This document shows, piece after piece, positions 18,033-28,182 of a stretch of 64,000 bases of DNA (the first letter of the stretch is position 1; each line of letters opens with the position of its first letter). This stretch comes from Bradyrhizobium sp. dw_78 (GTDB lineage Bacteria; Pseudomonadota; Alphaproteobacteria; Rhizobiales; Xanthobacteraceae), in contig NZ_JAAVUS010000001.1 of the NCBI RefSeq assembly GCF_018449525.1, positions 620,001 through 684,000 on the forward strand, given 5' to 3'. The notes beneath the pieces are model-generated. The model saw only the letters and a list, made by a program, of their open reading frames with translations. It made no database searches and was not told where the DNA came from. The translations under genes and the position numbers were made by a program.

Positions 18033-18361
18033 CAGTTGCAACATGGCCGGTTCGCTCCCCAATCGCCTTTCCAGCCGTCGAGCTTGCCGCGCCGGAACTG
18101 AAGATAAAGTCCGTCCCGCCGGTCCGATAGAGCGCTGCCCTTCACGTTGGGCAAAGCGAGGTACATTTCATCGCCGGGACGGCCGCGGACATAGATCAGT
18201 TGCGTGCCCAGCGCTTGCGAAGCCTGATCCGCGGTCATGCCGAAGCTCAGCGGCGTGCTGTTGGCGAGCTGCGCCTGCGCAGGCGAAAGCGCCGCGCCTG
18301 TCATCGTGGCCGTCAAGACCACAGCGCCCAAAATCGCTGCGCCAAAGATTGTCGTCCGCAT
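18032..18361 (-). CDS. Small exported protein, possibly BamE/SmpA-like
   Basis: A 109-residue product with a signal peptide (residues 1-30, ending SPAQAQ) and a mature domain with the pattern PLSFGMTADQASQALGT followed by beta-rich LYLQFRRGKLDGWKGDWG. A GMT...A..ALG start followed by strands recalls the BamE/SmpA fold of small envelope proteins; this is inference from pattern only. It ends NRPCCN with paired Cys. The gene starts 11 bp after the outer-membrane efflux gene and is coupled to the next small gene, so it belongs to the efflux operon. Confidence 0.7.
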   Translation of the reverse strand: MRTTIFGAAILGAVVLTATMTGAALSPAQAQLANSTPLSFGMTADQASQALGTQLIYVRGRPGDEMYLALPNVKGSALSDRRDGLYLQFRRGKLDGWKGDWGANRPCCN

Positions 18362-18372
18362 GACGAAGCCCC

Positions 18373-19920
18373 TTATGGTTTCGGTTGCGTTTCCGGTTGC
18401 AGCGAGGCCAGCTTGCCGTCCGGCGTCCATCCGCCACCGAGCGCCTGGAACAGGCTGCTGGCGGCGAGCAGCTTGGTCAAGCGCACCTGAGCCAGCGTAT
18501 TCTCGGCGGTGAGCAGGGTCTGTTGGGTCTGCAGCACCGTGATGAGGTTGACGGTGCCGGCGCGCAATTGCGTTTCCGAGACGTCGAAAGCCTGCTGCGA
18601 GTTTCTCACGGCTTCGATCTGCAGCCGCTCCTGCCGCGTGGTTTGCGCGAGCGCGACCAGTGCTTTCTCGACATCGGCGAAGGCCGACAGCACCGCCTTG
18701 CGATAGGCTTGCAGGTTCTGCAACTGTACGCCCTTGGCCTGCTTCAATTCGCTCTCGAGCAGGAAGCCGTCGAAGATCGGCTGAGTCAGCCCCGCGGACA
18801 GCGTATAGAACCAGGCACCCGGACCGAACAGCGAGGCCAGCGCCGCGCTTTGCACGCCGGTCGTCGTGGTCAACTGGATCTGCGGAAAGAAGGCGGCGCG
18901 CGCCGATTCGACGCTGAAATTGGAAGCCGCGAGTTGCGCCTCGGCCTGCCGCACATCCGGCCGCTGATAGAGCAGCTCGGAGGGCAGGCCGGGCGTCACG
19001 CGCGGAACGACGATCGAGGTCAGCGCTCCGCCCTTGACGTTGAAATTCGCCGGAGCGCGCGCCACCAAAAGCGCCAGCGCGAAGATATTCTGCCTCAAGG
19101 TGACTTCGAGCGGCGGGATCGCCGCGCGCTCGGTCGAGACCAGCGCCTCCTGCTGCGAGACGTCGAGCTGCGAGGCGGTGCCGCCGTTGAACTGCTGCCT
19201 GATCAGCGTCATGATGCGTTCGGCGGCGGCGAGGTTGCGGCGCGCGACGTTCAACTGGTCCTGTGCCGCCAGAACCTGGAAGTAGGTGTTGGCGACGGTC
19301 ACGATCGTCGTCAGCGTCACGACCTCGCGGTTATAGCGGGCCACCGTCGCGCTTTCTTCCGCAGAGTAAAGCGTCGCGCGGTTCTTGCCCCAGAAGTCGA
19401 TGATGTAGCTCGCGGTGAGGCCGGTATTGAACTGCGAGAAGGTGGAGGCGCCGTTGCCGCTGCTGATTCCGCTTCCGAAACCGCTGTTGTTGCTGCCGCC
19501 AGTCTGCGATCCGAAATGTTCGCGCTCGGCCGTCGCGGTGCCCGACACCGATGGCAACAGCGGCGCGCCCGAGACGCCGACCGCCGCGTCGGCCTGGATC
19601 ACCTGGGCGACGGCCGCCGCGATGTCGAGGTTGAAGATCTGAGCCTCTTCCATCAGCGAGGTCAGCTCGGCGGATCGGAAGCCGCGCCACCAATCCAGCG
19701 CCGGGACGGCGGCGTCCGGGGCGTGCGACGAGGCTTCGCGATAGGCGGCGGGGACCTCGAGATTAAGCTCGGGCCGCTCGCTGCCGAGGATGCATCCGGA
19801 CAAGCCCGGCGCGAGCAGGAGCATGGCAAGGGCCGAGGCGGCACGCGCCTTGCCGCGCAGCCGCGAGCCGGGCGCCGGTCCTGCCGGCAGGGCGCGTGAC
19901 TTCGGCATAACGTTAGTCAT
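18373..19920 (-). CDS. RND efflux outer-membrane lipoprotein, NodT/OprM family
   Basis: A 515-residue TolC-like channel with a lipoprotein signal (hydrophobic stretch, then the lipobox LSGC). Two outer_efflux repeats follow, with typical coiled helices such as ARYNREVVTLTTIVTVANTYFQVLAAQDQL and QAYRKAVLSAFADVEKALVAL. These proteins form the outer-membrane exit duct of tripartite pumps. A Gly/Ser/Asn-rich loop (TGGSNNSGFGSGISSG) lies in the first repeat. ATG 19920 is used, with GGTGG upstream; 19935 is also possible. It follows the mdtC-like gene by about 160 bp on the same strand. Confidence 0.88.
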   Translation of the reverse strand: MTNVMPKSRALPAGPAPGSRLRGKARAASALAMLLLAPGLSGCILGSERPELNLEVPAAYREASSHAPDAAVPALDWWRGFRSAELTSLMEEAQIFNLDIAAAVAQVIQADAAVGVSGAPLLPSVSGTATAEREHFGSQTGGSNNSGFGSGISSGNGASTFSQFNTGLTASYIIDFWGKNRATLYSAEESATVARYNREVVTLTTIVTVANTYFQVLAAQDQLNVARRNLAAAERIMTLIRQQFNGGTASQLDVSQQEALVSTERAAIPPLEVTLRQNIFALALLVARAPANFNVKGGALTSIVVPRVTPGLPSELLYQRPDVRQAEAQLAASNFSVESARAAFFPQIQLTTTTGVQSAALASLFGPGAWFYTLSAGLTQPIFDGFLLESELKQAKGVQLQNLQAYRKAVLSAFADVEKALVALAQTTRQERLQIEAVRNSQQAFDVSETQLRAGTVNLITVLQTQQTLLTAENTLAQVRLTKLLAASSLFQALGGGWTPDGKLASLQPETQPKP

Positions 19921-20077
19921 AGTCCACCGGCTCAAGCTGCGACTTCAATGGCGTTCCGCGCGTCCTGCGTCCAACTGCACTGCGTCCGTGCCTCCGCCAC
20001 AATGAAAAGGCCCCGGTTCCGACATCGCACAGGGGTCGCTCAAGCGCTAGGTCCGTCATGGAAGCTGCTGTTGACAT

Positions 20078-23000
20078 CTATTCGCCTGGTTGCAATCCGG
20101 TCACAGGCGCCGGGCCGCCGCCGGTAAGCCGTTGGGCCCAGAACCGGAAGCGGTCCATGTACAGATAGACGACCGGCGTCGAATACAGCGTCAGGACTTG
20201 GCTCAGGATCAGGCCGCCGACGATCGCGATGCCGAGCGGTTGCCGCAATTCGCCGCCTTCGCCCATGCCGATGGCAAGCGGCAGCGCGCCGAGCAGGGCC
20301 GCCATCGTCGTCATCATGATCGGCCTGAAGCGCAGCACGCAGGCTTCGTAGATCGCATCGAAGGAACTAAGCCCGCGATGGCGTTCGGCCTCGAGCGCGA
20401 AATCGATCATCATGATCGCGTTTTTCTTGACGATGCCGATCAGCAGGATGACGCCGATCAGGGCCATGATGCTGAATTCGGTCCGGAAGGCCATCAAGGC
20501 CAGCAGGGCGCCGACGCCGGCGGACGGCAAGGTGGAGAGAATCGTCAGCGGATGCACGTAGCTCTCATAGAGCACGCCGAGCACGATGTAGATGGTGACC
20601 AGCGCCGCCAGGACCAGGTACGGCTGATTGGAAAGCGAATCCTGGAAGGTCTTCGCCGTGCCCTGGAAGGTTCCGCGGATGGTGGCGGGCACGCCGATCC
20701 GGTTCGTGGCGGCTTCGATGGTGGAGACTGCGTCGCTGAGCGACACGCCTGGCGCCAGATTGAATGAAATGGTGTTGGCGACCAGAAGGCCCTGGTGATT
20801 GACCGCGAGTGGGGTCGAGCCCTGGGTAAATTTCGCCACCGCTTCAAGCGGAATCATGGTCTCCTGGTTGGTGGAGACCGCCGCTCCGGTGGAGGCCACG
20901 CCTTTGCCGGTGGCGCCGATCGAGTTGGTGGCGAGGTTGCGCGCGGCCTGCGCATTGGCGGAATTGGCCGACACGCCGGGGGCGACGATGGTTCCTGCGA
21001 CCGCGTTGGAGGCTTGCGAGCCGCCGACCGAGCCGCCGGAGGTAGAGACATAGACGTCCTTCAGCGTCTCCGGATTTTGCCAGAACCGCGGCGCGACCTC
21101 CATGATCACGTGATACTGGTTGCGGGCGACATAAATGGTCGAAACCTGGCGCTGCCCGAAGGCGTCATAGAGCGTGTTGTCGATCTGGCTGACGGTGATC
21201 CCCAGCCTTGCGGCCTGGTCGCGGTCGATCACCAGATCGGTTTCAAGGCCCCTGTTTTGCTGGTCGCTGTTGACGTCGGTCAGCTTCGGCTCGCGTTGCA
21301 ACGCGGCCATGATCTTCGGCGACCACTCGTTCAGTTCCTCCAGGGTGGTGCCTTGCAGGGTGTATTGATATTGCGCATTGCTGGCGCGGCCACCGATGCG
21401 GATGTCCTGCACCGCCTGCAGGAACAGCGTTGCGCCCGGAATAACCGCCATCTTGCGCCGCAGCCGGTTGATGACGCCGTCTGCCGAAATCCCACGTTCC
21501 GAGAGCGGAAGCAGCGAGACGAAGACAAAGCCGGAATTGGTCTGGCCGCCGCCGGTGAATCCGACCGCGGTTTCGACGGCGGGATCCTGTTTGATGATCG
21601 AAACGAACTGCGCGAGCTTCTGCTGCATCAGTTGAAACGAGATGCTTTGATCGGCCTGAATCGCGCCGGTCAACCGTCCGGTATCCTGCTGCGGGAATAA
21701 GCCCTTGGGGATGACGATGTAGAGATAGGCCGTGAGCCCGATGACGACGGCGAGTGTCATTATCATCGTCGCCGGGTGCCTGAGCGTCGAGGTCAGCGAG
21801 CGGCGATAGACGTTCAGCATCCCCTCGAAGAAGCGTTCGCTGGCGTGATACAGCCGTCCGTGCTCCTGTTCGCTCTCGCTGCGCAGCAGCACGGCGCACA
21901 TCATCGGCGTGGTTGCGAGCGAAATCGCCAGCGAAATCAGAATCGCGATCGAGATCGTGATGGCGAATTCGCGGAACAGGCGGCCGACGATGCCGCCCAT
22001 CAGCAGGATCGGGATGAAGACGGCGATCAGCGAAATGCTCATCGACAGCACGGTGAAGCCGACTTCACTGGCGCCCTTCAGTGCGGCTTCCAGCGGCGAC
22101 AGCCCATTCTCGATATAGCGGGTAATATTTTCCAGCACGACGATGGCGTCGTCGACGACGAAGCCGGTCGCCACCGTCAGCGCCATCAGCGACAGATTGT
22201 CGAGGCTGTAGCCTATCAGATACATCGCCGCGAAGGTCGCGACCAGCGAAACCGACACCGCTACGACCGGGATGAAGGTCGCACGCAGGTTCCGCAGGAA
22301 TGCGAACACCACGACGATCACCAGCAGCACCGCGATCACCAACGTGCGTTCGACGTCATGCAGCGAGGTGCGGATGGTGGTTGAACGGTCGACGGCCAGT
22401 CCCACTTCGATCGCGGGCGAAATCGAAGCCTGCAATTGCGGCATCAGCGCCTTGACCCGGTCCACGGTGCTGATGATGTTGGCGTTGGGCTGGCGGTAGA
22501 GGATGATCAGGACCGCCGGCTTGCCGTTGGCGAGGCCGGAATTGCGCAGGTTTTCGACGCCGTCGGTGACGTCGCCGACATCGGAAAGATGCACCGCCGA
22601 GCCGTTGCGGTAGGCGACGATCAGCGATTGGTAGTCGGCGGCCTTGTTGGCCTGGTCGTTGGAGTAAACTTGGTAGCGCTGATCGCCGACGTCGATGCCG
22701 CCCTTCGGGCTGTGGGCATTGGCGCTCGAAAGCGCCGCCCGCACGTCCTCGAGCCCGATGCCGTATTTGTACAGCGCCTGCGGGATGAGATCGACGCGCA
22801 CGGCGGGCAGCGAACTGCCGCTGACCCCGACCTCGCCGATGCCCTCGACCTGCGACAGCTTCTGCGCCAGCACGGTCGAGGCGGCGTCGTAGAGATCGCC
22901 GCGCGTCATCGTGTCCGACGTCAGGGTCAGGATCAGGATCGGGGCGTCGGCCGGATTGACCTTGCGGTAGGTCGGGTTGGACCGCAGGCTGGTCGGCAGG

Positions 23001-23353
23001 TCGGCGCGGGCGGCGTTGATCGCGGCCTGCACATCGCGCGCGGCGCCGTCGATGTCGCGGTTCAGCCCGAATTGCAGGGTGATGCGCACCGATCCCACCG
23101 CCGAGGAGGAGGTCATTTCGGTGACGTCGGCGATCTGCCCGAGATGGCGCTCAAGCGGGCTGGCGACGGTGGTCGCGACATCCTGCGGACTCGCGCCGGG
23201 CAGGGTCGCCTGCACCGAGATGGTCGGGAAATCGACCTGCGGCAGCGGCGAGACCGGCAGCTTGAAGAACGCGACCACACCCGCCGCCGCAAGTCCGAAG
23301 GTCAGCAGCGTGGTTGCGACCGGCCGGCGAATGAAGGGGGTTGACGGGCCCAT
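20078..23353 (-). CDS. RND efflux pump subunit, MdtC-like
   Basis: A 1091-residue RND pump with TM4 motif [19 protein letters not shown], the paired-Asp proton relay, and the MdtC-style segments IPKGLFPQQDTGRLTGAIQ and [22 protein letters not shown]. In MdtABC, MdtB and MdtC form a mixed trimer; here both genes lie together, 8 bp apart. It is about 60 residues longer than usual. The excess is a Ser/Ala/Asn/Gly-rich insert (about residues 770-830) between the porter-domain segments LKDVYVST and MIPLEAVAKF. Substrates are probably bile-salt-like, novobiocin-like or phenolic compounds by analogy. Confidence 0.9.
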   Translation of the reverse strand: MGPSTPFIRRPVATTLLTFGLAAAGVVAFFKLPVSPLPQVDFPTISVQATLPGASPQDVATTVASPLERHLGQIADVTEMTSSSAVGSVRITLQFGLNRDIDGAARDVQAAINAARADLPTSLRSNPTYRKVNPADAPILILTLTSDTMTRGDLYDAASTVLAQKLSQVEGIGEVGVSGSSLPAVRVDLIPQALYKYGIGLEDVRAALSSANAHSPKGGIDVGDQRYQVYSNDQANKAADYQSLIVAYRNGSAVHLSDVGDVTDGVENLRNSGLANGKPAVLIILYRQPNANIISTVDRVKALMPQLQASISPAIEVGLAVDRSTTIRTSLHDVERTLVIAVLLVIVVVFAFLRNLRATFIPVVAVSVSLVATFAAMYLIGYSLDNLSLMALTVATGFVVDDAIVVLENITRYIENGLSPLEAALKGASEVGFTVLSMSISLIAVFIPILLMGGIVGRLFREFAITISIAILISLAISLATTPMMCAVLLRSESEQEHGRLYHASERFFEGMLNVYRRSLTSTLRHPATMIMTLAVVIGLTAYLYIVIPKGLFPQQDTGRLTGAIQADQSISFQLMQQKLAQFVSIIKQDPAVETAVGFTGGGQTNSGFVFVSLLPLSERGISADGVINRLRRKMAVIPGATLFLQAVQDIRIGGRASNAQYQYTLQGTTLEELNEWSPKIMAALQREPKLTDVNSDQQNRGLETDLVIDRDQAARLGITVSQIDNTLYDAFGQRQVSTIYVARNQYHVIMEVAPRFWQNPETLKDVYVSTSGGSVGGSQASNAVAGTIVAPGVSANSANAQAARNLATNSIGATGKGVASTGAAVSTNQETMIPLEAVAKFTQGSTPLAVNHQGLLVANTISFNLAPGVSLSDAVSTIEAATNRIGVPATIRGTFQGTAKTFQDSLSNQPYLVLAALVTIYIVLGVLYESYVHPLTILSTLPSAGVGALLALMAFRTEFSIMALIGVILLIGIVKKNAIMMIDFALEAERHRGLSSFDAIYEACVLRFRPIMMTTMAALLGALPLAIGMGEGGELRQPLGIAIVGGLILSQVLTLYSTPVVYLYMDRFRFWAQRLTGGGPAPVTGLQPGE

Positions 23354-23361
23354 GGTTCGGT

Positions 23362-26300
23362 TCAGCTCGTTGCCGGGCGAGTGTCACCCGCGCGGCCGGA
23401 GAAGCGCACCGCCAGGCGGTCGAACCAGAGATAGATCACGGGCGTCGTGAACAGCGTCAGCATCTGGCTGACCAGGAGGCCGCCGACGATGGAGATGCCG
23501 AGCGGGTGCCGCAGTTCCGAGCCCGCGCCGGTACCCAGCATCAGCGGCAAGGCGCCGAGCACGGCCGCCATGGTGGTCATCAGGATCGGCCGGAAGCGCA
23601 GCAGGCAGGCCTGGTAGATCGCCTCGCGCGGCGGCTTGCCTTCGTTGCGTTCGGCGTCCAGCGCGAAGTCGATCATCATGATCGCGTTCTTCTTGACGAT
23701 GCCAATCAGCAGGATGATGCCGATGATCGCCACGATGGTGAGATCGCTGCCGGCGGCCATCAGCGCCAGCAGCGCGCCAATGCCGGCGGACGGTAGCGTC
23801 GACAGGATGGTGACCGGATGGATGAAGCTCTCATAGAGCACGCCCAGCACGATATAGACGGTGACGACCGCGGCCAGGATCAGGAAAAGCTGGTTGGACA
23901 GCGACGCCTGGAACGCCAGCGCCGCGCCCTGGAAGGCGGTGATGACGCTCGGCGGCTGGCCGATATCGATCTGCGCCTGCTTAATCGCCGTCACCGCGTC
24001 GCCGAGGGAAGCGCCCGGCGCCAGGTTGAACGAGACGGTCGCGGCCGGAAATTGTCCGAGATGCGCGACCTGAAGCGGCGCGGTTTCGGTCCGTATGCTG
24101 GCCATGACCGACAGCGGAACCGGCGTGCTGCCGACCGAAGAGGGCAGATAGATCGACGACAGCGAATCCAGCGAGGTTTGCAGGCTCGGATCGGCTTCGA
24201 GGATGACGCGGTACTGGTTTGAATTGGTGAAAATCGTGGAGACGATGCGCTGGCCGAAGGAATCGTAGAGCGCGTTGTCGATCGTGGCGGGCGTGATGCC
24301 GAAACGGGCAGCCTGGTTGCGGTCGATCTCGACAAAGACCGATAGCCCATACGCGGAGATATCGCTGGCGACGTCGGAGAATTGCGGCAACTGGTTCAGT
24401 CTGTCGACCAGCTTGGGCGCCCACTCGTTGAGTTGCGCGGGATCGGCGTCCTCGAGAATGAACTGGTACTGCGTGCGGCTGACAGTACCTTCGATCGTGA
24501 GATCCTGAACCGGCTGCATGTAGAGGGTGATGCCGGTCAGCGAGGCCGTGGCGTCCTTGATCCGCTGCATGACCGTCGTGATACCGGACTTGCGCTGGTC
24601 GTAGGGTTTGAGGTTGATCAGGATCCGCCCGCTGTTGAGCGTGGTGTTGGTGCCGTCGACGCCGATGAACGACGACAGGCTTTCGACCTCGGGATCCCGG
24701 AGGATGACGCTGGCGAGCTGCTGCTGCCGCTCCGCCATCGCCGCATAGGAAACCGATTGCGGCGCTTCGGAGATCGCCTGGATGACGCCGGTATCCTGCA
24801 GCGGGAAGAAGCCCTTGGGGATGACGACGTAGAGATAGGCCGTGAGCGCGAAGGTGCCGAGCGCGATCAACAGCACGAAGGTCTGGCGATCGAGCACCCA
24901 GTTGAGCGCGTGGCCATAGAGCCTGACGAGCCTGTCGAACCCTTCGCGGCTGTAGCGCTGGAACGCGTTCTCATGCGCCTCGGATTCGGGCTTGAGCAGC
25001 TTGGCGCAGGCCATCGGTACCAGCGTCAGCGACACCACGGCGGAGATCAGGATCGTGACCGACAGCGTGATGGCGAATTCCCGGAACAGCCGGCCGACCA
25101 CGTCGCCCATGAACAACAGCGGGATCAGCACCGCGATCAGCGACACCGTCAGCGAAATGATCGTGAAGCCGATCTGCTCGGAACCGCGAAGCGCGGCCTG
25201 CAACGGCTGCTCGCCTTCTTCGATGTAGCGGGAGATGTTTTCGATCACGACGATGGCGTCGTCGACCACGAAGCCGGTGGCGATCGTCAGCGCCATCAGC
25301 GAAAGGTTGTTGAGGCTGAAGCCGAACAGATACATCGCTCCCAGCGTGCCGACCAGCGATAGCGGCACCGAAAGGCTAGGGATCAGGGTGGCGCGCGTGT
25401 TGCGCAGGAACACGAAGATCACCAGCACCACCAGCAGGATCGAGAGCGACAATTCGAACTCGACGTCATCCACCGAGGCGCGGATGGTCACGGTGCGGTC
25501 GGTCAGGACGTTGAGGTCGATCGCCGAGGGCAGCGAGGCCTGCAACTGCGGCAGCAGCGCCTGGATGCTCTCGACCACCGCAATGACGTTGGCGCCGGGC
25601 TGGCGCTGGATGTTCAGGATGATCGCCGGCGTCTCGTTCATCCAGGCGCCGAGCTTGTCGTTTTCGGCGCCGTCGATGACGTCGCCGACATCGGTGAGCC
25701 GCACCGGCGAGCCGTTCTTGTAGGCGACGATCAGCGATTTATAGTCGATGGCGTTTCGGATCTGGTCGTTGGCGTTGATCGTATAGGCGCGCATCGCGCC
25801 GTCGAAATTGCCTTTGGGCGTATTGACGTTGGCGTTGCCGAGCGTGGTCCGGAGGTCGTCGATGTTCAGCCCGTAGGCGGCGAGCTTGCGGATGTCGGCC
25901 TGGATCCGCACCGCGGGCCGCTGGCCGCCCGAGATGCTGACGAGACCGACGCCTGGAAGCTGGGAGATTTTCTGTGCCAGCCGCGTATTGACGAAGTCCT
26001 CGACCTGCGTGAGCGGCATGGTTTTCGACGTCAATCCCAGCGTCAGGATCGGCGCGTCGGCCGGATTGACCTTGGCGTAGATCGGCGGCGCGGGCAGGTC
26101 GGAGGGCAAAAGGTTGCCCGCGGCGTTGATCGCGGCCTGCACCTCCTGCTCGGCGACGTCGAGCGAAATGCTCAAGCCGAACTGCAAGGTGATGACGGAG
26201 GCGCCGGCCGAACTTACCGAACTCATCTGGTTGAGGTTCGGCATCTGGCCGAACTGCACCTCAAGCGGTGCCGTCACCGACGAGGTCATCACGTCCGGAC

Positions 26301-26463
26301 TGGCGCCGGGATAGAAGGTTTGCACCTGGATCGTCGGATAATCCACTTCCGGCAGCGCGGCGACCGGGAGGAACTTGAACGCCAGCATGCCGGACAACAT
26401 GATGGCGATCATCAGCAGGGTTGTCGCCACCGGCCGCAGAATAAACGGCTGGGACGGACTCAT
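23362..26463 (-). CDS. RND efflux pump subunit, MdtB-like
   Basis: A 1033-residue RND pump of normal length with TM4 motif [36 protein letters not shown] and [22 protein letters not shown]. It closely parallels the following mdtC-like gene, as in the MdtB/MdtC pair that arose by duplication. ATG 26463 overlaps the TGA of the adapter gene (ATGA), so the two are translationally coupled. It should form an inner-membrane heterotrimer with the MdtC-like product. Confidence 0.92.
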   Translation of the reverse strand: MSPSQPFILRPVATTLLMIAIMLSGMLAFKFLPVAALPEVDYPTIQVQTFYPGASPDVMTSSVTAPLEVQFGQMPNLNQMSSVSSAGASVITLQFGLSISLDVAEQEVQAAINAAGNLLPSDLPAPPIYAKVNPADAPILTLGLTSKTMPLTQVEDFVNTRLAQKISQLPGVGLVSISGGQRPAVRIQADIRKLAAYGLNIDDLRTTLGNANVNTPKGNFDGAMRAYTINANDQIRNAIDYKSLIVAYKNGSPVRLTDVGDVIDGAENDKLGAWMNETPAIILNIQRQPGANVIAVVESIQALLPQLQASLPSAIDLNVLTDRTVTIRASVDDVEFELSLSILLVVLVIFVFLRNTRATLIPSLSVPLSLVGTLGAMYLFGFSLNNLSLMALTIATGFVVDDAIVVIENISRYIEEGEQPLQAALRGSEQIGFTIISLTVSLIAVLIPLLFMGDVVGRLFREFAITLSVTILISAVVSLTLVPMACAKLLKPESEAHENAFQRYSREGFDRLVRLYGHALNWVLDRQTFVLLIALGTFALTAYLYVVIPKGFFPLQDTGVIQAISEAPQSVSYAAMAERQQQLASVILRDPEVESLSSFIGVDGTNTTLNSGRILINLKPYDQRKSGITTVMQRIKDATASLTGITLYMQPVQDLTIEGTVSRTQYQFILEDADPAQLNEWAPKLVDRLNQLPQFSDVASDISAYGLSVFVEIDRNQAARFGITPATIDNALYDSFGQRIVSTIFTNSNQYRVILEADPSLQTSLDSLSSIYLPSSVGSTPVPLSVMASIRTETAPLQVAHLGQFPAATVSFNLAPGASLGDAVTAIKQAQIDIGQPPSVITAFQGAALAFQASLSNQLFLILAAVVTVYIVLGVLYESFIHPVTILSTLPSAGIGALLALMAAGSDLTIVAIIGIILLIGIVKKNAIMMIDFALDAERNEGKPPREAIYQACLLRFRPILMTTMAAVLGALPLMLGTGAGSELRHPLGISIVGGLLVSQMLTLFTTPVIYLWFDRLAVRFSGRAGDTRPATS

Positions 26464-27803
26464 TGCTGTTGCCCGTTATCTTGTTTCTGTCCGTTTCCGT
26501 TCTGTGAACGCCGCCTTTTGCCGCCTTTTGCCGGATCGGATCCGGAAGGCGAGGTCGCGCCGGGGCCTGTGGACGGCGCGTTGCTATCGGCCTCCGAGCG
26601 GACGTTGATCTTCGCGCCGTCGCGCAACTTGTCGGCGCCGTCGACCACGATGCGGTCGCCGGGTTGCAAGCCCGAGACAACCTCGATTCGGTCGCCATCG
26701 GTGATGCCGAGTTCGACCTTGCGGACCGAAACGGTGCTGTCGGCATTGACGAGATAGACGAAGGTGCCGGGCACGCCGCGCTGAACACCGGCCGTCGACA
26801 TCGTGGTGACGCCCTTGTGGGTGTCGAGCAGCAGGCGGATGTTGACGAACTGATTTGGATAGAGCGTCTCGGTCTCGTTGGGAAACTGCGCGCGCAGCTT
26901 GATCGTTCCGGTGGTCGGGTCGATCTGGCTGTCGAAGGTCTGCAACGTGCCGTCGGCGATCTTGCTGGTGCTGCTGCGGTCGAGTGCCGCGGCCGGCAGC
27001 ACGGCGCCCTCCTGCAGGCGCTTCGAAATCGCCGGCAAATTGTCTTCCGGCACGGTGAAGAGGACGCTGATCGGCTTCAACTGCGTGATGACCACGAGGC
27101 CGCTGGCATCGCCCGGCGTGACATAATTGCCCTGGTCGACCTGGCGCAGGCCGACGCGGCCGTCCAGGGGCGACAGGATGCGGCAATAATTCAGATTGAC
27201 CTGCGCGGCGTTGACCGCGGCGCGGTCAGCCTGGACCGTGCCCTCGTCCTGCGCGACCAGCGCGACCTGGGTGTCCAGTGTCTGGCGCGGCACCGCGTTT
27301 TGCGCGGCGAGACCCTGATAACGCGCCAGATCGACCTGCGCGCCTTTCAGCAAGGCCTCATCGCGCGCGAGATTTCCCTGCGCTTGCGCGAGCGCCGCTT
27401 CATAAGGTCGCGAATCGATTTCGGCGAGCAGGTCGCCTTTTTTGATCTCATCGCCTTCTTTGAAGACGATCTTCATCAAATAGCCGCTGATTTGGGTTCG
27501 CACCGTCACCGTGGCGAGCGACGTGACCGTACCAAGGGCGTTGAGATTGATCCCGATGTCGCCCTTGCCGACGACTTCCGGCACGATCGACATCGGCGCG
27601 CCGTTGCGGCCGCCGCGCGCCTGCTCCGGCTCGCTTTGATTCCTGGCCCACCAGACGATACCCGCCACGATCAGCAGCAACACAAGGCCTGTCACGACAA
27701 AGCGCCATGCCGACCGCGGCTTGTGCGCGGAAGGAGCGTCCGCCGGAACCGAGGCTTCACGCTGGGGCGTCGCTTCCTGGGGAGGTTTGATGGGTTGGTT
27801 CAT
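26460..27803 (-). CDS. RND efflux membrane-fusion (adapter) protein, MdtA-like
   Basis: A 447-residue periplasmic adapter. It has a short polar N-terminus, one membrane segment (about 32-52, [18 protein letters not shown]) and a lipoyl/barrel-sandwich half ([30 protein letters not shown]). A coiled-coil hairpin (about 135-190), the second lipoyl half and a beta-barrel follow, and the tail is Gly/Ser/Lys/Gln-rich. It joins the inner-membrane pump to the outer channel. First gene of the minus-strand efflux operon: adapter, MdtB-like, MdtC-like, NodT-type channel, two small exported proteins. Confidence 0.92.
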   Translation of the reverse strand: MNQPIKPPQEATPQREASVPADAPSAHKPRSAWRFVVTGLVLLLIVAGIVWWARNQSEPEQARGGRNGAPMSIVPEVVGKGDIGINLNALGTVTSLATVTVRTQISGYLMKIVFKEGDEIKKGDLLAEIDSRPYEAALAQAQGNLARDEALLKGAQVDLARYQGLAAQNAVPRQTLDTQVALVAQDEGTVQADRAAVNAAQVNLNYCRILSPLDGRVGLRQVDQGNYVTPGDASGLVVITQLKPISVLFTVPEDNLPAISKRLQEGAVLPAAALDRSSTSKIADGTLQTFDSQIDPTTGTIKLRAQFPNETETLYPNQFVNIRLLLDTHKGVTTMSTAGVQRGVPGTFVYLVNADSTVSVRKVELGITDGDRIEVVSGLQPGDRIVVDGADKLRDGAKINVRSEADSNAPSTGPGATSPSGSDPAKGGKRRRSQNGNGQKQDNGQQQ

Positions 27804-28182
27804 GAACGTTCTATCGCCGAACTATCGTTCATTTGCAGGCCTCTCGTTGCGTGACCTGTCGAAGGTATGAAGTCGTTCAAACCAAGCATGACCGGCCAAT
27901 CATTCTAGGCGTTTTGAATGATCTTTCGCAACCGCTTCCGCGGCAAAGAACTACACTTCCAACAGGGACTTACTGCATTAATAATCGGAAAGAATCCTGA
28001 GCCTATCCGACACATTCGGCCGATCAATCGGCGTTTGGCGCGGAGATCGGCAGCTTCGCGCGACCTAAAAACCACAGTCTCTGAAAAACCACACTCCGTG
28101 GCCTTATTCATCTGCTTTCACGATCCGTTTGACCGCGCGTGAGCGCGAGTCGCTCGGATTCGATTCAACTGTTTGTCTGTTA
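27802..28182. promoter_or_regulatory. Upstream region of the efflux operon with two inverted repeats
   Basis: About 380 bp with no convincing gene. Two inverted repeats look like repressor sites: ATGAACG (27802-27808) with CGTTCAT (27826-27832), overlapping the adapter start codon, and ATCATTC (27899-27905) with GAATGAT (27916-27922). A further TCGTTCA lies near 27873. The repeat at the start codon would block transcription or translation of the pump when bound. No regulator gene for it is adjacent. Confidence 0.45.

Noticed and set aside
18385..19899. 504-codon plus-strand frame
   Set aside because: Opposite the NodT-family lipoprotein, which has a lipobox and family segments.
27905..28142. 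Overlapping small frames on both strands
   Set aside because: No Shine-Dalgarno, no recognisable pattern, and both strands are open by chance in a regulatory gap.
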